Assembly (NCBI RefSeq): GCF_048569485.1
Contig: NC_134356.1
Span: forward strand, 472,325,893 to 472,389,892
Length of the DNA: 64,000 nt
From: Anomaloglossus baeobatrachus
Taxonomy: Eukaryota > Chordata > Amphibia > Anura > Aromobatidae
Reading direction: 5' to 3'
Position 1 is the first letter of the stretch, and every line of letters begins with the position of its first letter. The notes under the pieces are model-generated. The model ran no database searches and was not told the DNA's origin. It was given only the letters and a program-made list of their open reading frames with translations. The position numbers and the translations under genes are program-made. Of this stretch, positions 22,862 through 34,854 are shown in pieces.

Positions 22862-24101
22862 GTAAAGTTCAGGGTCCACACCGGACACCTAGTGTCCGTG
22901 CACGGACCCTGAACATGGACTTCTCACAGAAGGCCGTGCTACTGTTTGGGTTCGGCCACCCAAATAAAAAATAGAAGCAAAATGGGGATTAAAGCAGGTC
23001 AATTATACTTACTGAGCTTTCACTCAGCTTTCACATTGCTTCCAAGTCTGCTCATTAATGCTTATGAATATGCACTGGTTCCCACACCCACCCTCTGTGA
23101 CAGCATCTGTGATTGGTTGCAGTCAGACTACCGGCATCTGTGATTGCTTGCCCTCTCACTAGCTGTCCAGGTCCCCAGAGTGGAGTGAAAAAAATAAATA
23201 AATGGAAAATATGGAGTAGCGTCCCCCGGGTTTTTATACCCAGCACAGGTAAAGCAGATAGCTGAAGGCTGTAGCCTCCAGCTGGGTGCGTTATCTTGGC
23301 TATGTATTAAAATACGAGGGACCCCATGTGGCTTTTTTAAAATTATTTAAATAATTTTAAAGACTGGCGTGTCGTCCCTCCCCACAATTTTGATACCAAG
23401 CCAAGATAAAACAGACAGCTGGGGGCTGATATTCTCAGACTGGGGAGGCCCGTGATTATTATGCTCTCCCCAGCTTAAAAACAGCAGCCGACAGCCGCCC
23501 CAGAATTGGCGCATACATTAGATGCTCCAATCCTGGCGCTTTGCGCAGCTTATCCCAATTGCACTGGTGTGGTGGCAATTGGGGTAATATAAGGGGTTCA
23601 TGACAGTTGTGATTTGTTAAAAATAAAATCACAGCTGTAATCAAGCCCTGGATTAGTAAAGGGTAGGGGTCTATGAGATACTCCATTACTATTCGAGTAA
23701 ATAAAAAAAAAATAAATAAACACATCAGAAAAAAACCCTCTATTTAAACAAAACAAAAACACCCACTTTCTCTAATTTATTAACCCCTGCTGGTCCCACA
23801 GGCCTCGCCGCTTGGTCACATTTTCTAATGTGACCGCGCACTGTGAACTCAGAGCCGAGATCTTTGTATGACATCGTGTCTGTGGATTGCTTTGAACTTG
23901 CAAGGGTGTTTTGGGGATTAATAAATTGGAGAAAGAGGTAGGAGCTTTTTATTTTTCTTTAAATAGATTTTTCGCTGTGTTTTTTTTTTTTTTTTTCTTT
24001 TTACCTACACCATTATTAACCTTGGGCTTGATGACAGCTGTAATTGTTTGACAAATTACTATTGTCATTACCCCCTAATTACTCCAATTGCCACCTCTCC
24101 A
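22862..24101 (-). mobile_element. Composite repeat holding the shared GGATTGGCGCAT core
   Basis: It starts with a hairpin (GTTCAGGGTCC at 22868, GGACCCTGAAC near 22903). The segment 23395-23620 is, on the minus strand, the core module also found at 53365, 56180 and 58797. Poly-T tracts occur near 23980. The ends and class are uncertain. Confidence 0.5.
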
Positions 24102-24722
24102 GGGCTAGCTTTCTTACACTGGGCACTACAATGCTACTCAAAATCCTTTTGATAATCTTGAGATTTCATGATGCCTTGCACACAGTTAAGGCACCCAGTG
24201 TCAGAGGCTTCAAAACACCTATGAACCTCCACAATATTTGACTGTTGGTACTGTGTTCTTTTCTTTGCAGGACTCATTCCAATTTCAGTAAACAGTAGAA
24301 TGATGTGCTTTACCAAAAGGCTCTATCTTGGTCTCATCTGTCCACAAGACACTTTCCTAACAGGATTTTGGCTTACTCACATACAATTTGGCAAACTGAA
24401 GTCTAGATTTTTTAGGTCTCTGTGTCAGCAATGGGGTTCTCCTGAGTCTCCTGCCAAAGGGTTTCATTACATTCACATTTCAACCGATAGTTTGTTCTAA
24501 CACTGATGCACCCTGAACCTGCAGGAAAGCTTTCATGGAAACTTGTTTGGAGCTGCTTTCCACCATCCGGACTATCCAGTGTTGCAAGCTTTCATCAGTT
24601 TTTCTCGGCCATCATCATCCAGGGATATTAACTACAGTGCCTTGGGTTGTAAATTTTTGGATTATGTTGGACACCATGGACAAAGTAACATCAAGATCTC
24701 TGGGATTGATTTGTAACCTTAA

Positions 24723-25356
24723 AGCCCCTTTCACACGTCAGTGATTCTGGTACGATTGTGCATTTTTTTAAACGTACCAGAATCACTGACATACGCAGAC
24801 CCATTATAATGAATGGGTCTGCTCACACATCAGTGATTTTTCACTGCACGTGTCTCCGTGCGGCGTACCCGCATGTCCGTGATTGCCGCACGGAGACATG
24901 TCCATTTTTTTCTGGCATCACTGATGTCCCACGGACCACGCAGTGGTGTGGTCCGTGAAACACGTGCCAGAAAAAAACGTGCTTTTAAAATAAAAATCAT
25001 TTTTACTCACCCGGCTCCAGCGATGTCCTCTGCAGCCCGTGCAGCTTGCTGCTTCTGAGCCGGCTCATTACTGTCGCGCATATTCATGATGCACGACAAA
25101 GCCGACCCGGAAGCAGCTGCTGCGGGGGTCAGCGCCAGCCGGATGCTGCACCGCGGGAGCGATCAGCACCATGGAGAGCGGGAGCGGGCACAGGTGAGTT
25201 AATCTCCAAGTGCAATCACGGGCCACGGAGAACGGAGCCCGGATTGCATTTAGACAACCCACGTGTGCCGTAATTCACGGCACACGGAGGGACATGTGCG
25301 TGTTTTACACGCCAGTGAAAAACGTCAGTGTTTTTCACTGACGTGTGAAACGGGCC
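24723..25356. mobile_element. MITE with TAA duplication, 634 bp
   Basis: Inverted ends are AGCCCCTTTCACACGTCAGTG (24723-24743) and, inverted, GGCCCGTTTCACACGTCAGTG at the right. TAA lies on both sides (24720-24722, 25357-25359), and the flanking Tc1-like sequence reads continuously across. Same broad type as 13152-13820 (CACACGT-rich). Confidence 0.85.
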
Positions 25357-25700
25357 TAAGATTGTTGACATTTTCATCAATTTTGTTTCTCAAGTCCTCA
25401 CACAGTTCTCTTCTCATCTTCCTGTTCATGTTTATTGTGGCACACACAGAAACACAATGCGAAAATTGAGTTTTCTCTTTTTATCTGTTTTCAGGTGTGA
25501 TTTTCATACTGTCCACACCTGTTATGTGCCACATGTGAGTTTGAACAAGCATTACATGCTTGAAACAAAGTTGTTTAGCCACAATTTTAGAAAGGTGCCA
25601 AGAATGATGTCAGGTCCATGTTGGGGGTTTTGTGTGAAATTATGTCCAATTTGCCCTTTGTTCTAATATTTTTGTGTTGTTTCTATACACACAAAGGAAC

Positions 25701-26671
25701 CAGACCGGACCGCCTGTTGATTTCATGGTCTCCACATCTGAACTCAACAATTTTACTATATATGAGGATTTTGAGTTTTGGTCAAGAGACCCGCGAACGA
25801 CTAAGATGTTGTGGTCCTTAAAATTGGATGTGTGAAAGCTTCCAATAGGATGTGATCCTTTATTATCCTCAAAAGGTTTTAGCCTGGATAACCATACATG
25901 GAAACAGCTGGCTGCCCTTTAAGGACCCCTCCCCAAACTCAATATATTACTCAGCTGAACCTGACAATTTTATTGGTAATATTTATGATGCCTCCTGACT
26001 CTACCCTGATCCTCTTGTTTTTCCTGGAGCCATTGGCAGAGATGTCTTTCAGCAGTTTATTCCGCTCTCCACATTGAAATCATATGAATGTTTGGCTGAG
26101 CAGAACATTTTTGTGTATGGGTTAGTCGGAGAGATGGCTTACCACATGCTTGGCAGACAGCTAACAACTATCTGAAGTTTATGGCCAACTTTAAGGTCAG
26201 GACAGGGTTAAAATTCATCAAGTGGAGTTTAGTGCATTAGTTTTAGGTTAAAAGTTATACGTGATGAAGTTCTGACGGTTCCCATATTGGTTCTTGTTCC
26301 GTACCATGACTCTATTTTAGAATAAAAAATTTTGGGGGGATTTTCTGAAGGGATGTGATGACTTTATAAATAAAAATGTCTTACATTAGCATTTTTAGAT
26401 GTCCAGGCACCTGTTCTTTATTACATAAGTTACCGAATATCACCTCCACTCACATGGTCCTGCAGAACATTTTTGACAAAAGACAAAAAAGCCATCAATA
26501 CTATTCATCATATGCAAAAAATTTTAAGTTTTTTGTGTTGTGGCATTCATTGATGTTTTTTTTTTTTTTCTTTTTTTTTCTTACACCAAATTTTGCGCAT
26601 TATACAAATTGTTCTTTATTTTACTCTTAAACCTGTTTAGAGCAAAAAGTTGCATGTTGTGCTAATGCAAT
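25701..26671. other. Unassigned sequence
   Basis: Apart from a poly-T tract at 26556-26579, no gene or element was recognised. Confidence 0.35.
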
Positions 26672-27826
26672 TGTGACGCCCTGGCAAAACCAGGTAGTCA
26701 CAAAAGTTGTACATCCTCCTTGTTACCACCAGAAACCTACATTCAGGCATAACACGCAGCCATTAAACCCTAGGCATCCCCTCATGACAATAGGAACACA
26801 CCAGTGGGCGGGATCAGGCAGATGAGAACACCCACCTAGGGGACCTGAGGTGTCAGAGGCGGGAATATGTCAGTTTTGAGTAGAGTCGAATTGAGTTTGG
26901 ACAGTTGAAGGGAGAGGAGCGAAGTGTGCAGTTTAGTCAGTGGTAAGTAGCCCTTGGACTACCCGGCTAGGTGGAGACAGTGAAGGGGGTCACAGGCGAC
27001 GGAGATCCGGTCGCGGGAAACCTAAAGTGGACCGGGGCAGGGTTGTAGCCTGCCGGTGCCGACAGCGGGAATCCGGTCTGGAGGCCGTGCACAGTCGGGT
27101 TGCCTGGACCCTTGGGCGAGGAAGGTTGCAAGCCCCTCTCCAATTAACCAGCCGGGGACAAGGTTCCAGACTTTGTCCCATTAACTGCCCAGATAGAGCA
27201 AAACGGAAGCCCAACGCGAGGGATAGGGTGTCCGTCAGAACTGACTGAGATCCCAAGGGTCAACTTTCGCGGGCCACAGCTCCCAACACACACAGAACCG
27301 GTAGTGGACCTCTCCTTTCCATGCAAAGTTGTCCAAAAGGAAAGACAAACACAAAATGCAGGAGGAAGGGATACCTGTTCATTAACCTGGGTGCGGGACC
27401 CGAATGCACCCTCCTAAGGCAGCTGGCCACTGGCAACTTGGTTTACTACTGTACTTGTGTGAAATTACTGAACTGTGATTACACCATTGTCCCCCGGTCC
27501 AGCCCGGGGCTCCACCTCCAGCAACCATCACTCCCGTGTTCAATCCGCGGGCTCCAGGACTACACCTCCCTTACCACGGGGGTCCCATCTTGCTGCATCA
27601 GCCCCGAGCGCACCCATCACCAGCCAGCGGCGGTGCCAACATCCGTCACCGCAACCCACGGGTGGCGTCACAGACACAACAACTCCCCTGTAAATATCCC
27701 CTTTCCGATGGTTGTGAGGACGAGCGGCTGTGAGAGCCCGGGTCCGGTCACCACTCGAGCCGTAGCAGTAACCTGGATCCGAGCAGGCCCCCGAGAGAGA
27801 AGCAGCAGCGGCCCCCGCCCGCAACA
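26672..27826 (+). mobile_element. Solo LTR-like element, about 1155 bp, same family as 38822-39867
   Basis: Begins TGTGACGCCCTGGCAAAACC and ends CCCGCAACA. Flanking CAAT and CATT fit a 4-bp duplication with one difference. It shares GGGTTGTAGCC, CACGGGTGGCGTCACA-like and CCCGGGTCCGG landmarks in order with the copy at 38822. No coding part flanks it, so a solo LTR fossil is the best reading. Confidence 0.65.
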
Positions 27827-28302
27827 CATTGCTGACAAATTGAATACATCTGGAAATTCTAAACTCCACCCATAAAGGTGGATGTTAACTAAAATACCTG
27901 GACAAAAAAAGGCGCTATGTGTTAATTTGGGAACTTTTATAAACAGAAATGTGGAGTCTTTATATTCATAGTCCAATGAATGTGTTGTTTGTATGTTGTT
28001 TTATGCGAATAATCAGAAACTGCAGTAAAGAACCAAAAGAACTTTTCTGTTGGTGAAAGTTTACATGACTCTAATGACATCTAGTCCCGGTATTTGCTCA
28101 AGTGGGTATACAATAGGTGAAAAGATGTATGAGATATATATGAGAAAGATGATATGAGTAACAGCTAGAAGTTTAAAACGTGTAAACCGATTCTACCCCA
28201 ATGGGTATGAATTGTCTCTTTTATTATATTTTTTCATGACTTTTTAATTTAAGGAATAAAGTATTGGTTTTAAATCTGGACGTGATACTGGATTCCCTTC
28301 TA
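27827..28302. other. Unassigned AT-rich sequence
   Basis: Nothing recognised. Confidence 0.35.
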
Positions 28303-28402
28303 CATACCAGGTGAAACGAGTATTGAACACGCTATCAATTTTGTAAGTAATTATATTTCTAAAGGTGCTGATGACAATCTCTTACCAGATGTCGGTAGTA
28401 AC

Positions 28403-28641
28403 AAGTCATGAGCGAGCACTACCATGCTCAGGTACTCATAAAATGGAGTTGGATACTCGGATGGACGTGACTCTAGTACCCGAGTATAACAGAAGTCAAT
28501 GGGGAACTCAATAATTTTTCCGGGAACTCTTTCTCGAGTTCCCCATTGACCTCCATTATACTGGATTACTGGAGTCACGCCCATCTGAGCATCCAAATGC
28601 TCTTTACAAGTTCCAAGCATGGTAGTGCTTGCTCATCACTA
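28403..28641. mobile_element. hAT-type MITE, 239 bp
   Basis: Ends near AGTCATGAGCGAGCAC and GTGCTTGCTCATCACTA are inverted. Flanks GTAGTAAC and GTAAAAAC match at 6 of 8 bases. An inner inverted pair (CCCCATTGAC near 28541 with GTCAATGGGG near 28494) shows it folds back. Confidence 0.75.
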
Positions 28642-29912
28642 GTAAAAACCCATCCAATCTACACAGCAAAGAAATAGAAAAAAAATCAATGTCCATAAAT
28701 TGAGTGATCTGTAATAGTGATAAATGACACAAGAAAAAAGTATTGAACAACTTACTGAAACTTATTTAATACTTCACACAAAATCCATTTTTTGTGATAA
28801 CCACTTCAAACTGCCTCCTGCATTGAGAAACTAGTCGCTCGGGTGTGATTTTGGATAATTCTTCCATACTCGTCAAATCCTGAAGGTTCAGTGGGCTCCT
28901 TCTATGAACTCAGATCTTTAGTTTCATCCATACATCTACTATTGGATTTAGATCAGGTGAATGGCCGGGCCATTCTAGCAGCTTTCTTTTATTTCACTTA
29001 TACCATTTGAGAGTTTCCTTACCTGTGTGTTTGGGATCATTGTCTTGCTTGAATGTCGACCCTCATTTCATCTTCATCATTCTATTAGATGGCAGCAGAT
29101 TTTTATCAGGAACGTTTCAGTACATTTATTCATTCATCCTTCAATTATTTACCAATGCCTTATGCTGGATAACAGCCCACCTCCAAACTGCACTGTTGGT
29201 ATGGTGTTTTTGGGGTGATATGCAGTGCCTCTTGGCCTCCAGACATGCTGTGTATTATGGCATCCACAGAGTTTCATTCTGATATCATTTGACCAGACTA
29301 TATTGTCCCAGTATTTCAAATACTTGTCTAAATCTTGTTGGGTAAACTGTAAACTTGCTTGAAAATGCTTTTTGTTCAGCAATGGAGACTTGCGTGGTGA
29401 GCATGCATACAGACCATTGAGGTTTCTTTGAAACAATTTGTACCTGCTGATTCCAGGTCTTTCTGTAATTTCCACAGGTGATTCTTGGCTCTTGCACAAC
29501 TTATGTGATTATTTTCACTTCTCTGTCTGAAATCTTGTGGGGAGCACCTATTTGTGGCCAGTTTATGGTGCAATGATATTCTCTCTACTTCTGGATTATG
29601 GCCCCAACAGTGTTCACTGGAGCCTTCAGTAGTTTAGAAATTCTTCTGTAACCGATGCCCTGTTTTGCAACAATAAAATCGTGAAAGTCTTGAGACAGCT
29701 CACTGGTTTTACCCATCATGAGATGTTTCTTGTGTGGTACCTTGGTATTGAGACACCTTTTTATAGGCCATTAGTTGAACCAGCTTATATTAGTTTTCAA
29801 TAAGTGGGAGGATTTTTTTTCTAAATTTCAGCTGGTGTCATGACTTTCCATGACTTTTTGCACCTCTTTTTTCATGTGTTCAATACTTAACTGTGTAATT
29901 TCCCATTATTAC

Positions 29913-30175
29913 TAGTGATGAGTGAGCACTACCATGCTCTTGTGCTCAGTACTCGTAACCAGCAGTTTGACTCTCAAATGGACTCGACTCGTGTACCAAG
30001 TATAATAGAATTCAATTCGGGAAATCAAGCATTTTTCTGGAAGATATTTCTGAAAAATGCCCGAGTTTCGCATAGACTTCCCTTCTATTCAATACACAAA
30101 TCGAGCCCATCCAAACGGCAAACTGCTTATTACGAGTACTGAGCACCTGAGCATGATGGCGCTCGCTCATCACTA
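29913..30175. mobile_element. hAT-type MITE, 263 bp
   Basis: Ends TAGTGATGAGTGAGCAC and GCGCTCGCTCATCACTA are inverted. The 8-bp flanks ATTATTAC and ATTGTTAC differ at one base. Confidence 0.88.
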
Positions 30176-30345
30176 ATTGTTACACATCACTTAATGTATG
30201 GATATCTATGGTTTGATTTACTTGCCTCTGTGGATTGGATGAGTTGTTACCAACATCTGGTTAGAAATGCATGTCAATAACACCTTTAGAAGTATATTTA
30301 ATTGGTGATTGGTTAAGTATTTATTTTACATGCTGTATTTGTTTC

Positions 30346-31079
30346 TGGGTAGTGATTAAGAATACTACTGTAAATTAAACTTACTAGTGGAAAAAATGTA
30401 TTCACTAAAAAAGGGGTCTTCTCTATGAGAACCTGATAGATCCTGATTTAAAGGTATTTGAGTAATTATACATTTCTGGTATAAATATAATTACATAACT
30501 ACTACCCTTACAATAGGAATGTCGTGAGATTTGTTCCCTTTAGACACAGTAGTGGAGATCAGGCCCATGTAACCCATTCTGGATAAGATGACTAAAATAT
30601 CCAGTGCTGTACATGCTGCTATTATGCCAAAATATTCCATGTATTGTTACAAAATGTTGCATCTGTGCACGTTTTCTCATGTTACTACACTTGACAAGTG
30701 CTATATTTTACTGGCAAATTCCTCATAGCACATTCCTTATAAGAGCCTTTCATTACTTGTGCTTAGCTTAATTCTGTAGTTTTCACATAGGCATTTATAG
30801 ACACATCAATGAGATTCACAACAGTGCCCCTTCATGAAAACCTCAGCTTATCGGGCATCACTGCCATATCTATTACATTGATGACAGCCTGGGAATGAAT
30901 TGTAGGAGACCAACAATGGACATTGTTAGGTGAACTAGAACAGAAAAAAGACCAACAATTCATTTCAGGCTCCGTATAGAAACATTGATTATTGCTTCCA
31001 GAACAATTCCACATTTGTACAGCTTTCTGTAAACCTTATGGCTAGAGGCATCAAAAATGGAGATTGCATCAGTTTAGAT
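30346..31079. other. Unassigned sequence
   Basis: No feature recognised. Confidence 0.35.
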
Positions 31080-31264
31080 GAGTGTTTCTCAACTCCAGTC
31101 CTCAAGACCCACCAACAGATCATGTTTTCAGGTTTTCCTCAATATTAGACAGGGAATAATTCCATCACCTGTGCGACATTAAGGAAATCCTGAAAACCCG
31201 ATTGAGGAAAATCTGAAAACATGATCTGTTGGTGGGAGTTGAGGACTGGAGTTGAGAAACACTG
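31080..31264. mobile_element. hAT-type hairpin MITE, 185 bp
   Basis: The left end GAGTGTTTCTCAACTCCAGT and right end ACTGGAGTTGAGAAACACTG are nearly perfect inverses, and the pairing continues through AACAGATCATGTTTTCAG. The 8-bp flanks GTTTAGAT and GTTTAGAC differ at one base. Confidence 0.9.
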
Positions 31265-31298
31265 GTTTAGACTTCAGTTGGCTTATTTTGTATCACCT

Positions 31299-31345
31299 TG
31301 GGGCGTCTCACCTTGGGGCGTCTCACCTTGGGGCATCTCGCCCTG
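31299..31345. repeat. Short tandem triplication
   Basis: Three copies of a 16-bp unit TCACCTTGGGGCGTC, the last with two changes. Confidence 0.7.
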
Positions 31346-31705
31346 TCTAACTAGTAATCCATTACATAAAATTTGTTTCCAATTCAGTACCTGGGACCCA
31401 GTACATCTATAACCGGTATCTGGATCTGTAACTCTTTATTTATAAGAAGACAATGTTATTATTTACTGAATAAGAATTAATCTACAATAGTTCACATTAT
31501 GACAGCGGTGTGCCTAGATTTGTCCTCGTGCTGTTCCATTCATTGTTTATGGTACTGACCAAGATAGCCGAGCTATCATCATCACTCCCATAGATAATAG
31601 ACCACACACGCGTAACGGGCAGCTCCATCCACTTCCTCCTGGCTGCGGCCTTGTGGCAAGGGAAGAACAGGGGACACATGAACCCACACCAATCTAACAA
31701 TTATA

Positions 31706-32277
31706 AAGGCTGCTTTACACACTGCGATATCGGTAGCGATATCGCTAGCATGGGTACCCACCCCCATCGGTTGTGCGACACGGGCAAATCGCTGCCTGTG
31801 GCGCACAACATCACCCAGACCCGTCACACTACTTAACTGCCTAGCGACGTCGCTGTGACCGGCGAACCGCCTCCTTTCTAAGGGGGCGGTCCGTGCGGCG
31901 TCACAGCGACATCACTAAGCGGCCGCCCAATAGAAGCGGAGGGGCGGAGATGAGCGGGACGTAACATCCCGCCCACCTCCTTCCTTCCTCATTGCGGCCG
32001 GCCACAGGTAAGGAGAGGTTCCTCGTTCCTGCGGTGTCATACAGAGTGATGTGTGCTGCCGCAGGAATGACGAACTACATCGTAACTGCAGCAGCAACGA
32101 TATTCAAGAATGGACCCCCATGTCATTGATGAGCGATTTTACATGTTTTTGCGACGATGCAAAATCGCTCATAGGTGTCACACGCAACGGCATCGCTAAA
32201 GCGACCGGATGTGCATCACAAATTCCGTGACCCCAACAAGATCGCTTTAGCGATGTCGTAGCGTGTAAAGCGGCCTT
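31706..32277. mobile_element. MITE with CRE/GC-box/CCAAT module, copy 3
   Basis: Inverted ends AAGGCTGCTTTACAC and GTGTAAAGCGGCCTT, with TA on each side. The inside contains GCGACGTCGC, GGGGGCGG, CCAATAGAAG and GGGGCGGAG. Confidence 0.85.
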
Positions 32278-32279
32278 TA

Positions 32280-32795
32280 GGCATCCTATAGATAGATTCA
32301 ACTTTTTATAGATTGGAATAACCCTTTAATGATGTAAAGTTAGAACTTTTTTGATTCACATTATTTTTTGTAGAAGTGCGGCAACTCAAAAATAGCAATT
32401 CTGTCTTTTTTTACTTTATGGGTAAAGTAATTGTAGATTTTTATAGATCGGTTAAGGAGATACTGAATATGCTTATTTTTCAAATTGACTTTTGCATTGG
32501 AAAAAGGAGATTGATACTGATAATTATTCTTTTTTTTTCACATTTTTAACAACTTTTTATTTACTTTTATTTTCCATATGAGATTTGAACCTGTGATTGT
32601 TGGCTCACTTTTACTATGCATTACAAACAGTATTGCAGTACGTGGAGTAATTAACAACCTTCTATAAAACCCAGCCTGTGGCTTCACCTGGCAGTGACAA
32701 AATACCTTCAGCAGGCCCCCGGATATTATGGTCACCCAACTGCAGTCAGCATAGGATCATACCGTTTTCAGAGAATGGCAGTATTATATAATTGG
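32280..32795. other. Unassigned AT-rich sequence
   Basis: No gene or element end was seen. Confidence 0.35.
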
Positions 32796-32799
32796 TTAA

Positions 32800-34330
32800 C
32801 CCTGCTGTTATGTTCGCATTTGCTATACACTTACACTTGTACTGTTCCCGGGTCAATATGACCCGACCTATTAATTCTTGATTTTTAGTTACTCTTAATT
32901 GTTTTATTTCAATACTTTTTTCATTGAAATACTGTATGTGAACATGGTTGATCATAAACAAATGAAAAATTTAAATTCAAACTTAATTATTTATTTTTTT
33001 TCATAAGAAGGTTACACAGGCTTTTTGCAATTATCTTCGATTGTTGACATTCTGCACACAAATAATAAAGAAGCTTTACATTACTATTACTAAAACATGA
33101 AATTTAACTTTTTGAAAACAAATTTTATAAATCAACAAATGAAAAATCATAAAAACTTCAACCTTTTTAGAAAGAAAAAAGAAAAAACTGAACATGTTCA
33201 TGCGTTTTTACACTGAACACAATAAGACACATGTCCTTTACACAGATATTTTGAACACCCAGCACATGTCAGATTAGTCTTATTGTCACAGGAAGATGGA
33301 CAGAAGCTACATCTCTTCCTTTTTTTGCTGGTAGCTGTGCTGGTGGAGGCCGTGGATGTGGAGTCTCTTTCTTGAGCATGCTGGACACTTTTTACAATGG
33401 CTGTTGCTCCATCACTTCTGGGGGTCACTTTTCTGCTCTCAATATATGGCCTCACCAGGGATTTTCCCAATTCCTCAAGAAATAATCTTCTTTTATGCAG
33501 CTTATTCCGGTTCCAATCGGGGTCGATTTCTCTCCATAAGACAAATGCATTGTATGCAGAAACGTCCAGTATGTTATAAAATAAAATCATTGGCCACCAA
33601 TTGGTTTTGCGTTTGCATGTATATGTTGATATTGCTTGGTCTAAAGTATCAACTGCTCCCTTTGTGGCATTATAATCCAAAATAATGTCAGGTTTTCTGT
33701 CTTCTCTATCACTTACGGCATTGTCATGGTGCATTGTGCTCATTAGAATTACCTGTTTGTTTTTTTTTGGAACATAAGAAACAACAGTTGTATTTCCAGA
33801 AAAATAAAAAGTAGAACTGTACACCTCTCTCTTGCTAAGGATACCTTGCGGTAGTTCAGGTTTGTTTTTTCTCATAGTACCCAGCATGGTAAGTTGTTTT
33901 TTCTTCAACATCTGGCCTAGTTGATAGGATGTAAAAAAGTTGTCACATGTGACATTTTGTCCTTTTAGTCCATGAGTCAAATCTAGAACAACACGCATAC
34001 CCTGATTTCTTTCAGGTCTTTCATCAGGGGTTTTTCCTGTATGCACCATTTTGAGATGAAGTACACATAAAAAAACATAACTTTTGCAGTCAGAAATAAT
34101 CAGAGACCTGTAGAACAGTATAAAATGCTATCGGGTCATATTGACCCGAACAGTACAAGTGTAACAATCAGCGTGTAGCAAAAAGTAAACAAAAAAAAAC
34201 AAACAAAAAAAATGTAGTGCTCCACAAATGAGAAGTCAAGGAACCACTAGTTTCAATTCCTCATTATAAAAAATCTGCAGGGTCTCAAAAATCATTTCGG
34301 GTCATATTGACCCGAACAGTACAGCAGGGG
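32800..34330 (-). mobile_element. piggyBac element, 1531 bp, internally deleted, TTAA duplications
   Basis: Ends are CCCTGCTGT at 32800 and ACAGCAGGGG ending at 34330; TTAA lies on both sides (32796-32799, 34331-34334). The near-palindrome GGGTCAATATGACCC sits near both ends (32854 and 34299) and again at 34136, each next to a TACTGTTC/GAACAGTA word. The interior carries the C-terminal half of a transposase. TTAA plus a CCC start fits piggyBac. At 1.5 kb it is shorter than full elements (about 2.4 kb), because the N-terminal half is missing. Confidence 0.95.
33198..34049 (-). CDS. piggyBac transposase, C-terminal half, open frame of 283 aa
   Basis: In full-length proteins this enzyme cuts and joins DNA at TTAA with a DDD catalytic triad. 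Visible here: GKTPDERPERNQGMRVVLDL (5-24), CDNFFTSYQL (35-44, second catalytic Asp at 36), SYVPKKNKQV (91-100), KGAVDTLDQ (130-138, third Asp at 134), WWPMILFYNILDVSAYNAFV (151-170), and a C-terminal cysteine-rich finger from CSFC (247-250) through CAGC and C-KGH to CVQC (277-280). The family is usually about 590 aa, so the first catalytic Asp and N-terminal region are absent. Similarity continues upstream of the chosen ATG (wording like SDCKSYVFLC to about 34100), so the ATG is only the first in the surviving frame. The open frame may reflect recent arrival. It is not expected to be catalytically active. Confidence 0.92.
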   Translation of the reverse strand: MVHTGKTPDERPERNQGMRVVLDLTHGLKGQNVTCDNFFTSYQLGQMLKKKQLTMLGTMRKNKPELPQGILSKREVYSSTFYFSGNTTVVSYVPKKNKQVILMSTMHHDNAVSDREDRKPDIILDYNATKGAVDTLDQAISTYTCKRKTNWWPMILFYNILDVSAYNAFVLWREIDPDWNRNKLHKRRLFLEELGKSLVRPYIESRKVTPRSDGATAIVKSVQHAQERDSTSTASTSTATSKKRKRCSFCPSSCDNKTNLTCAGCSKYLCKGHVSYCVQCKNA

Positions 34331-34367
34331 TTAAATGGCAGTGATCAGATGTGGCTCAAATCACTAC

Positions 34368-34594
34368 TAATGATGGGCGAGCAGTACAATGTTCGGTGCT
34401 TGGTACTCGAAAAGATGAGTGAACACTACGATACTCGGGTGCTCGTTACTCGGGTAGAGCAGGTCAGACGCTCCGATGTGCTCAACTCGAGTGACGAATA
34501 TAATGGAAGTCAATGATTGGGTAGTTTGGCACTATGCTGACATACAGTCGTCCATATAAAGAGCGTCTCTGGGGGTGGCGGGGGTGGGTGTGGC

Positions 34595-34636
<42 letters not shown>

Positions 34637-34854
34637 TTTTTTTTTTTTTTTTCGAGACACACTAAATCTGAAAATGTTGTTTTTACTCCTAGGGAGAGCA
34701 ATTCAGAGACTGAAAGTGTCTGCTTGCATCATTCAGTAAAGCAAGCCTGTTCAGTATTTCAAGAATGGCACATTTAAGTACCTACGATACTCGGCCGAAC
34801 TCCCTCATACTCGAACCAGTACCGAGCATTACCGAGCACGCTTGCCCGTCATTA
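34368..34854. mobile_element. hAT-type MITE, 487 bp, with long T tract
   Basis: Ends TAATGATGGGCGAGCAG and GCTTGCCCGTCATTA are inverted; flanks ATCACTAC and CTCCCTAC match at 6 of 8. A T tract of roughly 50 bases (34599-34652, one AA break) lies in the middle. Confidence 0.8.

Larger units (their letters stand above)
21684..25700 (-). mobile_element. Tc1-like element, decayed, broken by three other elements
   Basis: Pieces are 21684-21938, 22832-22861, 24102-24722 and 25357-25700. The left end reads CAGTCATGGCCGAAAGTGTT, the right inverted end is missing. The minus strand holds decayed transposase sequence; landmarks are the plus-strand words GATTTCATGATGCCTTGCAC (24164) and CATCTGTCCACAAGAC (24337), which I recall from Tc1 consensus sequences. 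About 300 bp expected between 22861 and 24102 is absent, so that insertion seems to have come with a deletion. Frames are broken many times; it is a dead copy. Confidence 0.8.
28303..30345 (-). mobile_element. Tc1-like element, decayed, holding two hAT MITEs
   Basis: The left end has CAGGTGAAACGAGTATTGAA (28309) and the right end the inverse of a GTATTTATTTTAC word near 30320-30340. On the minus strand an ATG near 29719 begins MMGKTSELSQDFHDFIVAKQ, then GYRRISKLLKAPVNTVGAII, the helix-turn-helix region of Tc1 transposase; further frames are broken. The same family occurs in opposite orientation at 47325-48712. The MITEs at 28403-28641 and 29913-30175 interrupt it. Confidence 0.85.

Noticed and set aside
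27321-27875. 184-codon plus-strand frame
   Set aside because: It lies within the solo LTR-like element and reflects its GC-rich composition.
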